Of a stretch of DNA of 64,000 nt, positions 23,571 to 36,100 are shown piece after piece. Source of the DNA: Yponomeuta sedellus (taxonomy: Eukaryota; Arthropoda; Insecta; Lepidoptera; Yponomeutidae). Each line of letters starts with the position of its first letter. Positions within the stretch are counted from its first letter, which is position 1. A model generated the notes under the pieces. The model saw nothing but the letters and a program-made list of their open reading frames with translations, searched no databases and was not told where the DNA came from. The DNA lies in contig OW203738.1 of assembly GCA_934045075.1 (NCBI GenBank), positions 1,612,001 through 1,676,000 of the forward strand, written 5' to 3'. The position numbers and the translations under genes were made by a program.

Positions 23571-23831
23571 TTTGGCGAATTTGTGCTGAAAACGGCTGAT
23601 TTTTTTCAAATCGTGTCTCCCGTGCAATAAAGCCACAATTGAAGCATCAAAATTCAAATTCAAATTCAAATTTGAATTGAATTTGAATTTGAATTTTGAA
23701 TTTGAATTTGAATTTGAATTTTGAATTTGAAAAAAATTAATTTATGGAAAACGGATTATTTTTTTATGTTCATAGCACGGGAGACACGATTCGAAAAAAA
23801 TCAGCCGTTTTCAGCACAAATTCGCCAAACA
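23571..23831. repeat. Foldback with microsatellite core
   Basis: Arms of about 57 bp (TTTGGCGAATTTGTGCTG at left, CAGCACAAATTCGCCAAA at right, continuing through CGTGTCTCCCGTGC) flank an 86-bp core at 23646-23731. The core is AAATTC repeats that switch to GAATTT repeats, itself a palindrome. Near-perfect pairing gives a large potential hairpin. Confidence 0.8.
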
Positions 23832-24427
23832 AGTACATATTTATATTTGTATAGTATATTTTATAATAAAACAGAAAAACTGGATAAAACGGAAAAGCAG
23901 GCAATATAGTAAGAGTGCTTAGTGCGAGTTTGACAGATCCAATCGAATAACTTTACTACCGCGTTAATCGAGCATTGAGTAGTGAGTATGAGTAACTTAA
24001 CCGTTCGAACTGGCAAAACGCTGTCACAGTACAACTCGCACTCGCGTTTATTCGTGTAAAATGTTTTGGCTGGTAAACGTGTTCACTTCTCAACGTAAAC
24101 CATTACAACTCGCACTCAGCAATTTTAATTTCCATACTTGTCGCTAGGTGGCGCTTCCTCGATGCCAGAGAAATATGAGTTTACGTTAACGCGATCGAGT
24201 AGTTAAAAAACTCGCACTGAGCACTCAGATCTGGTCGAAGGTGGGGTAAATTTGTAATGATGAAAATGAGGGCAATTTCGAAATGTGTGACATTATTGAA
24301 ATATTTGAAAATGATAGATAGAAAAAGAAATAAAAATGGTGTAAAAAGGTTTGCACCGTTACAACGTTTTGCGTCGAATACGAGCATAAGACCTGACTAT
24401 ATGCTCGCACTGGCCTTGTATCACATA

Positions 24428-24546
24428 ACTTTCCACTGTATCGAGTTAATAATTTAGACGACTCCTAAATGTCAAAATATGTATGTCACAGTTGGAAGTA
24501 GGCTAAATCACACATATCCATATAGTGGAGGAGTTACGTGGTAGCA
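24428..24546. repeat. Dispersed repeat, copy at 61429-61554
   Basis: Shared blocks (AACTTTCCACT.TATCG.GTTAA, TTTAGA.GACTCC, AGTAGGCTAA, TTACGTGGT) recur in the same order at 61429-61554. The family is not recognised. Confidence 0.55.
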
Positions 24547-24843
24547 CAGTTGATAGTAAGTGAAGACAAGACCCAAGATATATTTACCAGTTAGATGTGA
24601 CGTCACCTGACTCCCACACGACGGACCACGACAAATCGCTTGGTGATGTCTGCCCGGGTCGAGCTTCATAGAACTGCAATCCTTAGTTCATATGACAGTT
24701 AGAGGCTGCTGATTGGCAAATCCTTTCACCACGAATGGCTTGCCATCGACACGCTAAGAGATTTCGGGGTACAATGCATAAATGAGTTTACTTCTTAATC
24801 TGTGGGTAAAACATCTATAATTGTCTTAGTGAACAATAAATGT

Positions 24844-25460
24844 TTAAAAACCTATTTAAAGGCTAAAATTCCATCCATGCCGGGCAGGGGTGTAGCTACC
24901 GCCGTATCAATTATACGTGGCCCCCGGGCCACCACGGGCCCCCCCAAAGTGTGTAAGGAAAAAAAATAAAAACTTTCATATTATTTTATTTTACAAATGA
25001 CAAAATTCTATAAAGCAATTCCTTTTTTTCCCGCCTTAAGCGTGCGTTCAAAAGTTGGCAACACGTGGGGGTAAAGATTTGTGAAAAATCTTTACCCCCA
25101 TATAAGGGCCTCCAAACAAATTTTTTATACGGGGCCCCGACAAGGCACGCTACGCCACTGATGCCGGGACTCAAACCCGCGACCTCTTTCTAACCGTGCC
25201 AGCGCTCTCCTAACTGAGCAAATGGGCGACTCACCGGCATCAGTGAAATTTTTAACCTCTACAATACTCTGTATTACTTAGAGGCAGCAATGAGGTATTG
25301 TAAAGAGGTTCGAAATTCCACTGATGCCGGTGAGTCGCCAATTAGCTCAGTTGGGAGAGCGCTGGCACGGTTAGCCAGAGGTAGCGGGTCGAGTCCCGGC
25401 AGTGGAATTTTCAGTCTCGCTCTAAATAGGTTTTTAAAAGTTGTCCTTAGCACGGGTTAG
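24844..25460 (+). repeat. Palindromic tRNA-like SINE, copy with nested hAT MITE
   Basis: The left arm starts at 24844. The antisense tRNA-like core resumes at 25161, after the MITE at 24885-25160. A loop region containing AGAGGCAGCAATGAGGTATTG is followed by a sense tRNA-like core at 25334-25404 (TTAGCTCAGTTGGGAGAGCG as A-box region; GGTCGAGTCCCGG near the B-box). The tail with TCCTTAGCACGGGTTAG ends near 25470. Confidence 0.75.
24885..25160. mobile_element. hAT-like MITE nested in a SINE
   Basis: The ends are CAGGGGTGTAGC at left and GCTACGCCACTG at right. The perfect 8-bp duplication ATGCCGGG lies at 24877-24884 and 25161-25168. The 276-bp interior has an 18-bp hairpin (GGGGGTAAAGATTT and inverse, about 25067-25103) and no coding capacity. 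TIR type and 8-bp duplication are hallmarks of hAT elements. Confidence 0.85.
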
Positions 25461-25475
25461 GTGCATTAAAAAAAA

Positions 25476-28400
25476 AAGACTATAAACCGTAAATTGTAAT
25501 CCTATGAAACAGGCAGCGTCTCTGGCAGCGGTCTAGGCCAACCCTTAGCAAAGATTTTGATTTGGCAGCACCCGGTCACTTGTAGGATCCGTCATTCATC
25601 AGGCAATGTTTGTCCACTTCTGGGCTCCATTTCATAATAAACTATGAATAGTAGTGCTATGCCTGTATGCCACACCCTTCTCTACGTCTTTAAAAAATGT
25701 CTGAGTGAGCCGTCACTTCACAAATTTCTGAAGTTACACTGGATGCTCTATGAAGTCTTACTTGTATGTAACTATTAACTGCAATTTGTATAGTGACAAA
25801 CTTAATTAAGCATCTAGCTAAAATTGAAATATACATACTTACCTCTGAAATTATTTTATTTGTTTGTACATCTACATCCTTCTTCAATGTATTTCGCCAG
25901 TCGATCCAAAAGTTGTCTGGAAGAGATTACTTTCAGTGATAAAGCCGCCGTCATCTGTACTCTTAAGAAGATTCTGTGTAAATTATTTTTTTATGTACAA
26001 TAAAGTGTTTTCTATCTATCTCTCCTCCGAAATATCTCTGGATGATTGATATTTTAATGTCATTTCAACCAGGCTTGTATTCACCCAACGTTAAGTCACT
26101 TTAAAAGAGGAATTTCGTCTGCCTCGTTAGTCTAGCGGTAAGACGTTTAATTATCATGAAAGAGATCTTAGGTTACGTTCCCTTTTGGGGTTGCCGTTGT
26201 ACAAATGGCTCAGTCTGGGTCTTCCACGTTCGTGATTTCTGGTCGTCTGGTTACCATATCACAAGGAATCCTAGTTTAGCACCAGGACAAGTAGATAATT
26301 GCATTCTGTGGATGTTATTAATTAATTTATTGTTCATTACTTCCGATGACTGAATACTCGTATTTTGCTACAGTTTCGCAATATTTGGACCGAATACAAA
26401 ATTCTTTATCTTCCGCAGGAAGTCAGATTCCCTGAATGTTTTTAGAGTTATTCATAGGTGACTAAAGACTAAATTGACTAAAGCTACAACAAAATATGGA
26501 CAGCAAAAAAATGTACAGACTAAAACAACTGTTAAGATTGTATTGGCAAAGACCTTGTAATCCCTTTCCATAAATCAAATTAGACCTATCTTCCTTACTA
26601 CAATATTAAACCAAAATATTTGTTTACGTTTGTTTCTAATTTGATCTGCGACAACTTTAATTCGCTCAGAAACCGTACTATTTTGAGCTTTATTTCCATG
26701 AGCAAATGGTTGGTCAAAGCAGAAGAGTTATTCTTGTATCTTTGTGTGGATAAAGGCATGGCATATGGTCGGTTATATGCTTAAATTTTATTGTGTCAAG
26801 CCAACGTTTCTTCTTAGTTTGAGACACAGAGCGGAGCGCGCCCAACGTCAAAACCAAGGCATATTTTGGCGGGAAAACAACTCAGTGCGGTGGAAAAAGT
26901 TAATCAGTGCGAGTGGAAAGTTTGGTTTATAATAACTGTTGTTTGCCAAGGTTTGTTTTTATTGATCGTTTGGCTTTCTTTAATTTACTGAATTCAGTTT
27001 CAATTATTCCTAGACTTACTGCAGGGTATTAATTTTAGGAGTTTAGGTTATAATAAAACCTGGTAGGTACCTACCTGTTCTTACCATAGATACCAGTTTT
27101 TTTTTTCTATAAAGTAGGCTGACTGATGCCTAATTTGTTGTTTTAGTAGTCTCGTTATTTAATAGTTTGGGCTTGGGCTTAGGAGCCTGGGGCCCAATAA
27201 AGTCGATATCTCAATTTAACCAATACTCACCGTAAATCAATATTTTACGTTACCGTAAAGCCGCCCTAATCCCAATAACTAGGCCGATTCCATTAGAACA
27301 AAACTGAAATAAAACACTGTGCGCGCTCGATCAGATTCAATACTTATGGACGAAAAGGGGATTTAAGCCTATAGTTTCACATAAAATAAGTTTTACGGAC
27401 AGTATAAACTCGTGACTGTACTCCAAAGGGGTAGGTAGAGACCAGGATTCGACACTTGCAACATTAGGTACATTAGGTACACCTATTTCAATGCGTTTTT
27501 TTAAGAAAACTTCGAAAAACAGATTTACTACTTAGTGTACCTATAGGTAAAATTAAATTTTATTTTATTTATTATATGACAATCGTATACAATATATGAC
27601 GGATCGTACTAGGTGTCGATCATTGGCCGTCCATATTAACAAAGAGTCAATTTGTTGAGAGGAAGCGTCGAAGAAACGCCTCGGACTATCTTTTCAGATC
27701 AACTTTACGACAACCTAAGTCATCTGAAGAAATATTTATAAAATATTTTAAATTGTAGCCTTTTTAATCAAAGTATAGGTACCTTAGACACTTTTGACCT
27801 AATCCTGGCTAATATAAATTCAAACTAAGTGAAAATTATTTTTAAATGAAACTATAAAGCTCATCTTTACATTGGCCGTATCGAGACAAAAGTGCATCAC
27901 ATTTAGGGTAGTATTGCTCCTTCAACCTTGGCGTTATGGGTATTTACGATCGACGTCCGTCAGTTTAATGCACGCATGTAAAAGTCGATATGCTGTCAGC
28001 TGTTTCCGTATGTCGAGGAAAAGAACAAAGAATGTAAATGCTATAAAATCGCGAAAAGGCGCCGAATAATCCTGAAGCCCCGCTGCTGGCATTCAGCCCG
28101 GTTCACGCTCAATAGTGAAAGTGCTCACAGCTTTCAAGTGTCATCAACTCATCACAATGCATTCCTAGTGCACTATTAATGCAGCTGCAACTGTCCGGGT
28201 ATTAGTCCCCGGCTGTTGCCAGTGTTTCTCATAGTAAAATATGGGTAATTTAGTAATAAAGAATAGGGTAATGGACTGGGATTACAACTGGCGATGCTGG
28301 TTAAGTCGCTAAAGATCTCTTTAAAAAAAAGCTGTCATAAACTTGATGCTTTGGGTCTATCTGTGGCATCATAGCATCTAAACGGATGAACCGATATCGA

Positions 28401-29404
28401 TAAGATTTATTGTTCGTTTTTATTTCATTGATAAACATACACATTAAACTCCTAGCTTTGCCCCGAGCTTTATCGATTTTACCATTGGAATAAGATATCT
28501 CACCTGCAGTAAAACTTAGCCTATGTGTTAATCCAGTGTGACAGCTAACTCCATACCAAATTTTATTAAAATCGCTCCAGCCGAGACGAAGTAAGAAACA
28601 TACACACTCACAAAATGGTGGCGTGTGATAAATAATCATAGGATTTGTCTAATAGTTAAAGGTACTATTTTTTTTAAGAATAAGAATTATTTATTCATGA
28701 ACATAGGTAACTATCCTCCTCTTTAATAGGTTTGCAAGGCTTTTTTGCTCGGTTAATTAGTTTGCAAAGTTTTATCTTTTTTCCAGCTAATTATCAATAC
28801 AGAACCTGAAGATTAGGTCTTCAGTTTTGCGTATCCATGCAGTACCTAAAACATAACAAACGGAGAGTTCAGTTCCAGCGGTTGTATTGCTCGATGCGAT
28901 GCCAATGGGCGGGCAACGCGTTAGAGATTTATGCGTACCCCCGACATACTTAACTGGCTATTGGGTACAGCAAATAAAACTCTATACATACTGGAGGGCG
29001 TGATATAAAGACGTGACGTCAACCATTATTGTCATAAAGGTTTTCAGGGATCTCTTGTCAACTAGAACCCTTATTGTGTCTGTCCGTCTGTGTCCGCGGC
29101 CTTCACAGAGACGGCAAGTATTATGAATTTGAATTTTATTATGAATCTGAATTTTGACATAGAAATTAATCACGCCGAGAAACGAGAAATGGTGTGATAT
29201 GTCGTTTTTAAGATAGGTACACTAAATTACACCATTTTTTTCTCGTCGGCACCGTAGTGTGGGGAATCGTTGGATTGTTTGTGCGTGTAGGAAAAGTACT
29301 TATTTTATGATTTAACGGTCGGTTTGCGAAATATGGGTTGGTGGGTAAAGTATGAAGCTTTAAAGCGCTAAACGATTTATTGTAGAAAATTCATAATTGT
29401 GAAA
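25476..29404. other. Gene-free stretch with retroelement scraps
   Basis: A LINE 3' tail lies at about 25905-26020 (ATGTACAATAAAGTGTTTTC), and a tRNA-like SINE head at about 26118-26160 (GCCTCGTTAGTCTAGCGGTA). At 27427-27460 there is a fragment of the repeat also found at 41205-41345. No host exon could be recognised. Confidence 0.45.
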
Positions 29405-29512
29405 GTTTGTGAAGATCTTTGTTACCCAATGGCGCAATAACGGCCGAACGGATTTACATGAAACTCCACTAATCTTGCGCAGACGAAGGCACGGGCACCG
29501 GCTAGTTAATAT
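29405..29512. repeat. LINE-like 3' tail fragment
   Basis: CCAATGGCGCAATAACGGCC to GGCACGGGCACCGGCTAGTT matches a tail type common in lepidopteran genomes. Family is uncertain. Confidence 0.45.
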
Positions 29513-29741
29513 TATATTCATGCAACACGTGGATTTGCGTCTATCTGGATGTGGTAGCCGCGCTGATACCATGTCCAGAAAAAGACGGACAACAACTCTT
29601 TCAATGGTCCTTCGGCGCCGGCGAAACGAAAGAAGAGGCCTTTAAACATATCCTGTAAAAGTGTGGCACCGAGCTTCGAGATCACTACTGTTGCGGTACG
29701 ATCATTGTGGCGAATCGCAGTACAAAGGCCAAGCATAAACT

Positions 29742-29887
29742 CAGGACCGGATTTTGGGGAGGGCAACCGGGGCTGCAGGCCCGGGGCCCCAACACGCAAT
29801 GTTGTCGAAGAACATTTGCCGCTAAAAAGCGAATATAATTTGTTCTAATCGTAATCATGGGCTTCCACAGCTCTTAATCCGGCTCTG
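29742..29887. mobile_element. hAT-like MITE, 146 bp
   Basis: Ends CAGGACCGGATT and AATCCGGCTCTG are inverted with one mismatch. Flanking 8-mers CATAAACT (29734-29741) and CATCAACT (29888-29895) differ at one position, consistent with an aged 8-bp duplication. The interior holds a GC-rich CCCGGGGCCCC segment. Confidence 0.75.
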
Positions 29888-30381
29888 CATCAACTTTTTC
29901 AAGCATAAAGTATAATGCAAACCAGCAAAAAGCATACTATTGTTAACTAAACGGTCGCCCCGGTTTATTTGCATACTGGCAAACATTCAAAGTAAACTTC
30001 GATTTATGCGATGCAGCCGTTACGCACCGAAACGAATAACAATTGAAATTTCCTCAAATATACAGAAAAAGAAATGATGGCACGACTTGCCGAAAATGTA
30101 AACGTGTAAGTACTTACTTTGTGAAGTCAGGTTTTTCCGTACAGAGTATTTAAAAAGTTATGACACAATTCTCAGGGATAATTTTCAGTGTAATGTTGCG
30201 ATGCGATGCGAATGATGCGAGTAGCCTCATTATTACAGTAGGTAAGTTGCATTTTATGCTTAATCAGCAATACATAGAGTATAAGAAAAAGCACAATGTT
30301 ATTTAAATTCACGTCTTACAAGAAGACTACAGCTAAGATGTTGATATTTAAATCTGGAAAATCAAGTAAGTTATTCTAGAC

Positions 30382-30595
30382 GACCTCTGTGGCGCAGCGG
30401 TAGCGGCATCTGCCTACCATGCGAGAGGTCCCGGGTTCGAATCCCGGCTGAGGACAATAAAAAACCCCAGGTCTTGGATGTTTACATGTTTGTGATGTAG
30501 CTGTTTCTGATGTCGCTGTTTCTGGTTTTCACGACACAAGGTATCCTAGTGTGGGCCTGTACGTAAATGTTATGTTATTTAATTCGATTATGTGT
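30382..30595 (+). repeat. tRNA-headed SINE
   Basis: The head GACCTCTGTGGCGCAGCGGT with B-box GGGTTCGAATCCCGG is tRNA-like. The body holds a GTATCCTAGTGTGGGCC block shared with 33173-33415 and (reverse) 40775-40967. The acceptor ends do not pair as in a functional tRNA. Confidence 0.7.
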
Positions 30596-30634
30596 TGAGC
30601 TTACGATAGTTTCAGTTTATAAAATTAAGATCTA

Positions 30635-30678
30635 GATAATTTCTATTCTCCAACGAAGGTTGGAGAATAGAAATTATC
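30635..30678. repeat. Perfect 20-bp stem hairpin
   Basis: GATAATTTCTATTCTCCAAC, loop GAAG, then its exact inverse. It has no known element at its flanks. Confidence 0.85.
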
Positions 30679-31751
30679 CTTGTGTCCATCTCCTTCATCT
30701 CCGATATTCATAGAAAAGAGATCGCATGTCCTTTATTCTGTAATATTTCCGCATTACGCATCCTTTGCCCATTATGAAATACTTACATAATAAGTATTTC
30801 AGACACAGCAAACCCGCCGATGAAACCCTCATCGACCCCGGATATGTAAACACATTTCCCTCAACAACTGTGAAATTGTCTATGATACTAAAACTGTTCT
30901 TCAGACAAAGGGTTACACTAAAGACTATTGCTAATCCACGTCCAGCTTGAAGATGGAAAGCCCATCGCGCCAGTCAAAGAGAATCGTTAAAATAGTTTTA
31001 TGAGCCGTACAGCTGTAAAGCAGAACAAAGATGTAGGGGCCTAGTTGCCGTTTATCAACGTCTCAGTTAGCTCTTTATGATACCTAATGTCTGAAGTTTG
31101 CAGACACGGAATGGGGCTACCGACTATGTCGTGTGGCTGGATCTTAATGTGGATTAGCGAACTTATCGCCGGTTTCTGATCTGAGAATAGAATTTAGAGT
31201 ACGTACGTTGTGCTACGTAACTTTTTAGGATTCCGTAGTCAGCAAGGAATGCTTATAGTTTGGCCATGCTCGTCCGCCTGACTGACTGCCGCAGATTAGC
31301 CCAAAGACGCTAGGTACTGAAGCTGAAAATTTGCTTATTATATGTATATGCGTATTAACTACGCCAAGAAAACTAACCTTAAACAAATTAAGGTACCTTC
31401 CTTACGCCTAAATTAGAGATGCATGTTTTTCTCGCTTAGACCATAGTACCTATGATAGGTATCATGGGAATGTTCGTTAAAAATGTAGTATATCATTTTT
31501 AGATTTAGGGCTCCGTTTGCGAAATATTGAGTTCTAACCCGCAAATTTTTACTAGAATAGGGAGTCCCTCTCTCTCCCGGCCAAAAGGTTAAGTATTGAA
31601 AAGTCAAATAATTTAGGGCAAAGCAAAACTATCACGACTAAGTAGGCCTTACAAGCTAACGAGTACCAGGCGACCAACTGATAAAAAAAATTGTATTGTG
31701 ATTTACTTTGATAAAGTTGTTAGTTCAGCAAACCAGGTAAAAAAACCCCTT

Positions 31752-31829
31752 CTATGGAATTCTACACTGCGCGTAGGCCGACACGCACTCCTATGGAAGC
31801 CTACACTGCGCGTGGGCCGACACGCACTT
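31752..31829. repeat. 39-bp tandem duplication
   Basis: CTATGGAATTCTACACTGCG and CTATGGAAGCCTACACTGCG head two adjacent 39-bp units that differ at a few positions. Confidence 0.75.
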
Positions 31830-33105
31830 GACCAATTTGTTTTAAATACATTCAAGAAAGACAGTTATTAATAAGATAAGACAGTTTTTAATTCAGGTTG
31901 GTTTCCAAATCAATCTCGCAATAGATCCACTAGTAGGTAATAGTATTTTTTTCAGTTATTATGTATTTATTTATATTTTTTTTTATTTATTTTATTTATA
32001 TGTAAGTATGGAAGTGCCATAACGGTATTGGAAACGGGCAAAGGCGAATTTTCTCATTTCACAGACGGATCTGACAACACCTAACATCTTGATTTTTGCA
32101 AAACGAAAAGTCTTCTTTACGTTCTCCGAAATGTGCTATTTTGATCCGCATACACACATAAGCATTATTGGATTTTATAATTTATCTTCTGCTCTGAAAT
32201 AAAAGAGGAACCCATCAACGCGCGATTTTAATTTAAACTAAAATTAGTGAAGACACTATCAATTTCTCAACCGTGTTACCAGATGGTATGCCTCGATTCT
32301 TTTGAATGGAACATTTAGCTGCGTCAAAAAAGGGGGGCATGTGTGCCGCATACGATTTAAAACAACATATCCGAGTCGGGAAACTGAGGGAGGTCAGCGG
32401 AAAGAAACAAAAGCAACAAACGGTGATATTCAGATATTCTTTCATTCTTCAGAATTTGAATAGCTAACAGTGGTAATAGCTATCTGTTACCAAATTGCGC
32501 AGACTGAAACTATTTATAAGGATCTCAAAGGCCAGGCTAGTGTACTACTGAGTCTTTTGCGAGTATTAGGTACGTCCCAGGGAATATAGTTATGAGATTC
32601 TTCGTTAGTTGCCGTCTCTGATCGGAGGATTCGGCCTCGGCTTCTTAGTTTTCGAGGCTGCTAGGACAAAGTACCCATTGGTATTATGTTAGGACCACTG
32701 TCGTGTGTTGGGTAGCCGGAAAATTGCAGTCTATGATTGATAGATAAGTTACGAAGACTCAACTTGGTGTACCTACATGATATAATTATATTCTAGCTCC
32801 CGTTTCTTGATGGTGTTAAAGACCTCTACTACTTTCTTAGCTATGAGCTACCACATCTACTTAGTGTAGGAAGAAGTAGACGATATATGAATAAGCTACC
32901 ATAGGTACAAAGTGTTCATGTTTTTTTCTCGTGAACATGTAATATTTTTCTAAGGGATTTCACTATTCGGCAAGTCATAAAACTAATGTAGCTACAGAAA
33001 AACTTTTGTTAATTTTGGACGCGTCCCGATTCGTTTCCAACAGCTGTGTCTGTAAAGTAATAAAAAATGTGTTATTGTTTCAGCAGACAAGGTTCCAGAC
33101 CAGAC

Positions 33106-36100
33106 ATGAATAAGAAATCGCATAAGAAGAAGGTACGAAAATATCACTATTATTTTATTTAAAATTCATGAAGACCTCCGTGGCGTAGCGGTAGCGCATC
33201 TGCCTACCGCGAGAGAGCTTGAATCCGCAAAAACCCCGGCTGGGGATAAAAAAACCCACGTTTTCGAAGTTTACATGTTTGTGATGACGCTGTTTCTGGC
33301 TCCCACGACACAGGGTATCCTAGTGTGGGGCCAGAAGCAAGGTATGTTCGTGTATGTAATGTGTAAATTTTCGATTTCGGTTGCATTGTTTTTGTAGTAT
33401 GAAGAAATGCAATAAAACTGATTAAACAAACACACTGCCAGTTGCCACACACAATAGACCGATGTGCAATTTGCCCCGTGCCAACAAAAGCATGCCAGCT
33501 ACTTTTGGTATTTTGGCACCACACAGTCTATTGGCAGGATAGCGGCTCGCGCGGCGCAACTTTTGATTGATGTGATGGCAGTTCATCGAAAGTGAAGTGT
33601 CCCACTGGGAGTCGATTTATTGTCACCTTTAGAGCCAGTCGCCCGTATATTGTCCGTGTTATGGGACGCGCGTTGGCATTTGAGACTGAATTGTCTGAGG
33701 ACTATTGTTCTGTGGCTTCGTTGTTTCTCGTCTTGCTAAATGTAAACAAGGATTACTTTACTACGGGAATAGTTTTTGTTTCTCTTATAAGCGGAGTTTA
33801 GTAGCGTATGGTTGTGCGATGTGCCAACTTTAAATTATATGGATTCTCTGAAATAGATTTTCCAGCATCCAAAATCTAGATGCTAGCTGTCATCGCATCA
33901 ATCATAGCTTATCTCTTTTAGTAATCCTGTTTTCGCCTACCCACAGGCTACATGTTTGTCAGAAGTTTCGTTACTATTCACTATCACACTTTGATCTAAA
34001 ATTAGGATAAGTGTCTGTGTTTAGAATTACGAGTTGACTTTAAGCTAGTGCTTGGTTGCGCCATTGAAGGTCAATTATTCAATAATTAATAATAAGAAGG
34101 TCATTAGTTAATTAAGCACTATGGTATCGTTCCAACCAACTGAACTTGTTCAATACTTTTAAAAGAGCCAGTCACTAGCCCAAGGATCGTCACACATCTT
34201 ATTACACACGAATTATTTTGGTAGTCTTCTAGTCGCCCGGCTGTCCACGGCGTGGTTAAGTCGGTGGATATGTAAAGCGCGCTTAATCACAAAGTAAAGA
34301 GGGCTTATCACCAAATTTAATTTTTCCCGTAGTTCCTGAGGTCTTACGCGTACATTATTTAACACTCCACAGGGTTGATATCGTAATTCATCCCAGTGGA
34401 TGCTCGTATTTCCATAACAGTGACGCTGGTCCCTATACTTACCGTGAATATTTGTAAGTACCAGAAACATGAATAATGAAAAGTCAAGAAAAGGACGTTT
34501 ATTTTAATTTGCCCGTTAATGAGCTTCGTGTTGCGAGCACATTTTAATTTGGCACCACGCCCTGCGCTCGCGCCTCGGCTGTCGGGCTCGTCGCGTGCGC
34601 CGGTCTGACAACTTGCACGCACTGTCGATCGACAAATAAATGCAATAGAAATAAAATGTCGGGTTATTATCATCAGCCCACCTCTACCCACTGCTGGGTA
34701 TACACCTTTTCCTCATCACGCCATTCTTCGCATTCTCTCGCCATTCGCATCCACGGGCGGCATCCACATCGACCGACCATCTGGCCGTTGGTCGGTCGAC
34801 CACTGACTGACTGTCCGCGCCGACCGGCTCAAATGTGTAATTTTTAGTTTATTAGGCCCACCCATGGCAGTATTGGTAGTGGATCGACCGAAAGCTCTGC
34901 TAATTATGTCCGTAATTAGATATATCCATTTCAGTTTCTGAGAGAGTATGATAAGCATCGGCATCTGTGTCTAATATATTTATTGATAGGTTGATACGTA
35001 TGATGAAAAGGACGAATGTGTCTTTCTGTTGTATTTGTTTTTTGTTACGGACCGCGTAAAACTATTCTTCAGTCGATTACCTAATCATAATTACGGTTTA
35101 TTTTTGTGCCGTGCCAAATTTCAAAATACCTAAAATTGTGCATTCAATCAGTTGCATCATGTCTAAAGCCAGGTCCACGCCCAGACACAACACGACCATG
35201 GCCCGACGGTAACATGCCAAATCACATTTTCATGGAAATATGAAATGGCATGAATAATTTGTGTAATTCTGGGCAATGTGCAGCATAGTCGGCGTGCATT
35301 GCCAAGCGGTCGTGCCAACTAGGAATAGATGAACTTGTTATGTTGATATCAAGGGCTGATGGTACCTACCGGGTCTTAGTCGCGTCTTACTATGGCTTGC
35401 GTTGTAATTTTAGCCATCACACATGATTTTTAGGGCAACCTTCATGTCATTGCAGAGAAGTACAACTTTAGTGAAATATCAAATGACAGCAAATACTAGC
35501 TGTATCTTTGGGAATAACTGGTGACTAAAGAATGCCTGCCAGCACGGGATATTTGAACAAAGGATGTAATGCGTGATTCAATTGATTAAACATGTAGAAA
35601 AACTGTCTTTGTTATTTCCGGGTTTTTATATTTATTTATTTAAGGAGATACAACAGAATTGAGAAACTTATAAGATGAAAAATATAAGAGTACCTACATT
35701 TTTCCAATTCCTGAGGATTTTCCATAGATATGTATTCTTAATACTTATCATAAATAAGAGACGCAATACATTAGGACGATGCCATTAGAATCAAAAATGG
35801 AAATATAGCAACAACAAAGCTACTTTTTGCCCAGTCCCATGTCGCCACCTTGGTCCGATATGAACGCCTGTCAAAAAGGACAGACTGAGGTCAAAAACAT
35901 GGCAATGACAATAATGAGTTCAGTGGGAGGGTCTGGTCGCCCATTAGCTGTTACGTCTGGTTGTCTACCTCTTAATAACTATTGTAATGAATCCGGATAT
36001 CACCAGACTGGTAAATATGATATAGACGCTGTCGATAGACACTTCGGCGGGTGCGACGACAGGTCTTCTCTCTACACCCAGTCAAATGTTACTGGCGCAA

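Larger units (their letters stand above)
29888..33083. other. Gene-free region upstream of SmydA gene 1
   Basis: Apart from the separately listed SINE, hairpin and tandem repeat, nothing coding is recognised. The first exon (non-coding) and promoter of SmydA gene 1 must lie here or to the left, because its first coding exon is preceded by a splice acceptor (TTGTTTCAG ending at 33083). Confidence 0.4.

Noticed and set aside
30382..30455. Possible functional tRNA gene
   Set aside because: It has A- and B-box-like motifs, but the acceptor ends do not pair well and a SINE body follows. The same holds for 40898-40967, 42010-42085 and 25334-25404.
34359..34964. Overlapping ORFs with Arg-rich frames
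   Set aside because: They coincide with a dispersed repeat (34671-34800) and have no coding signature.
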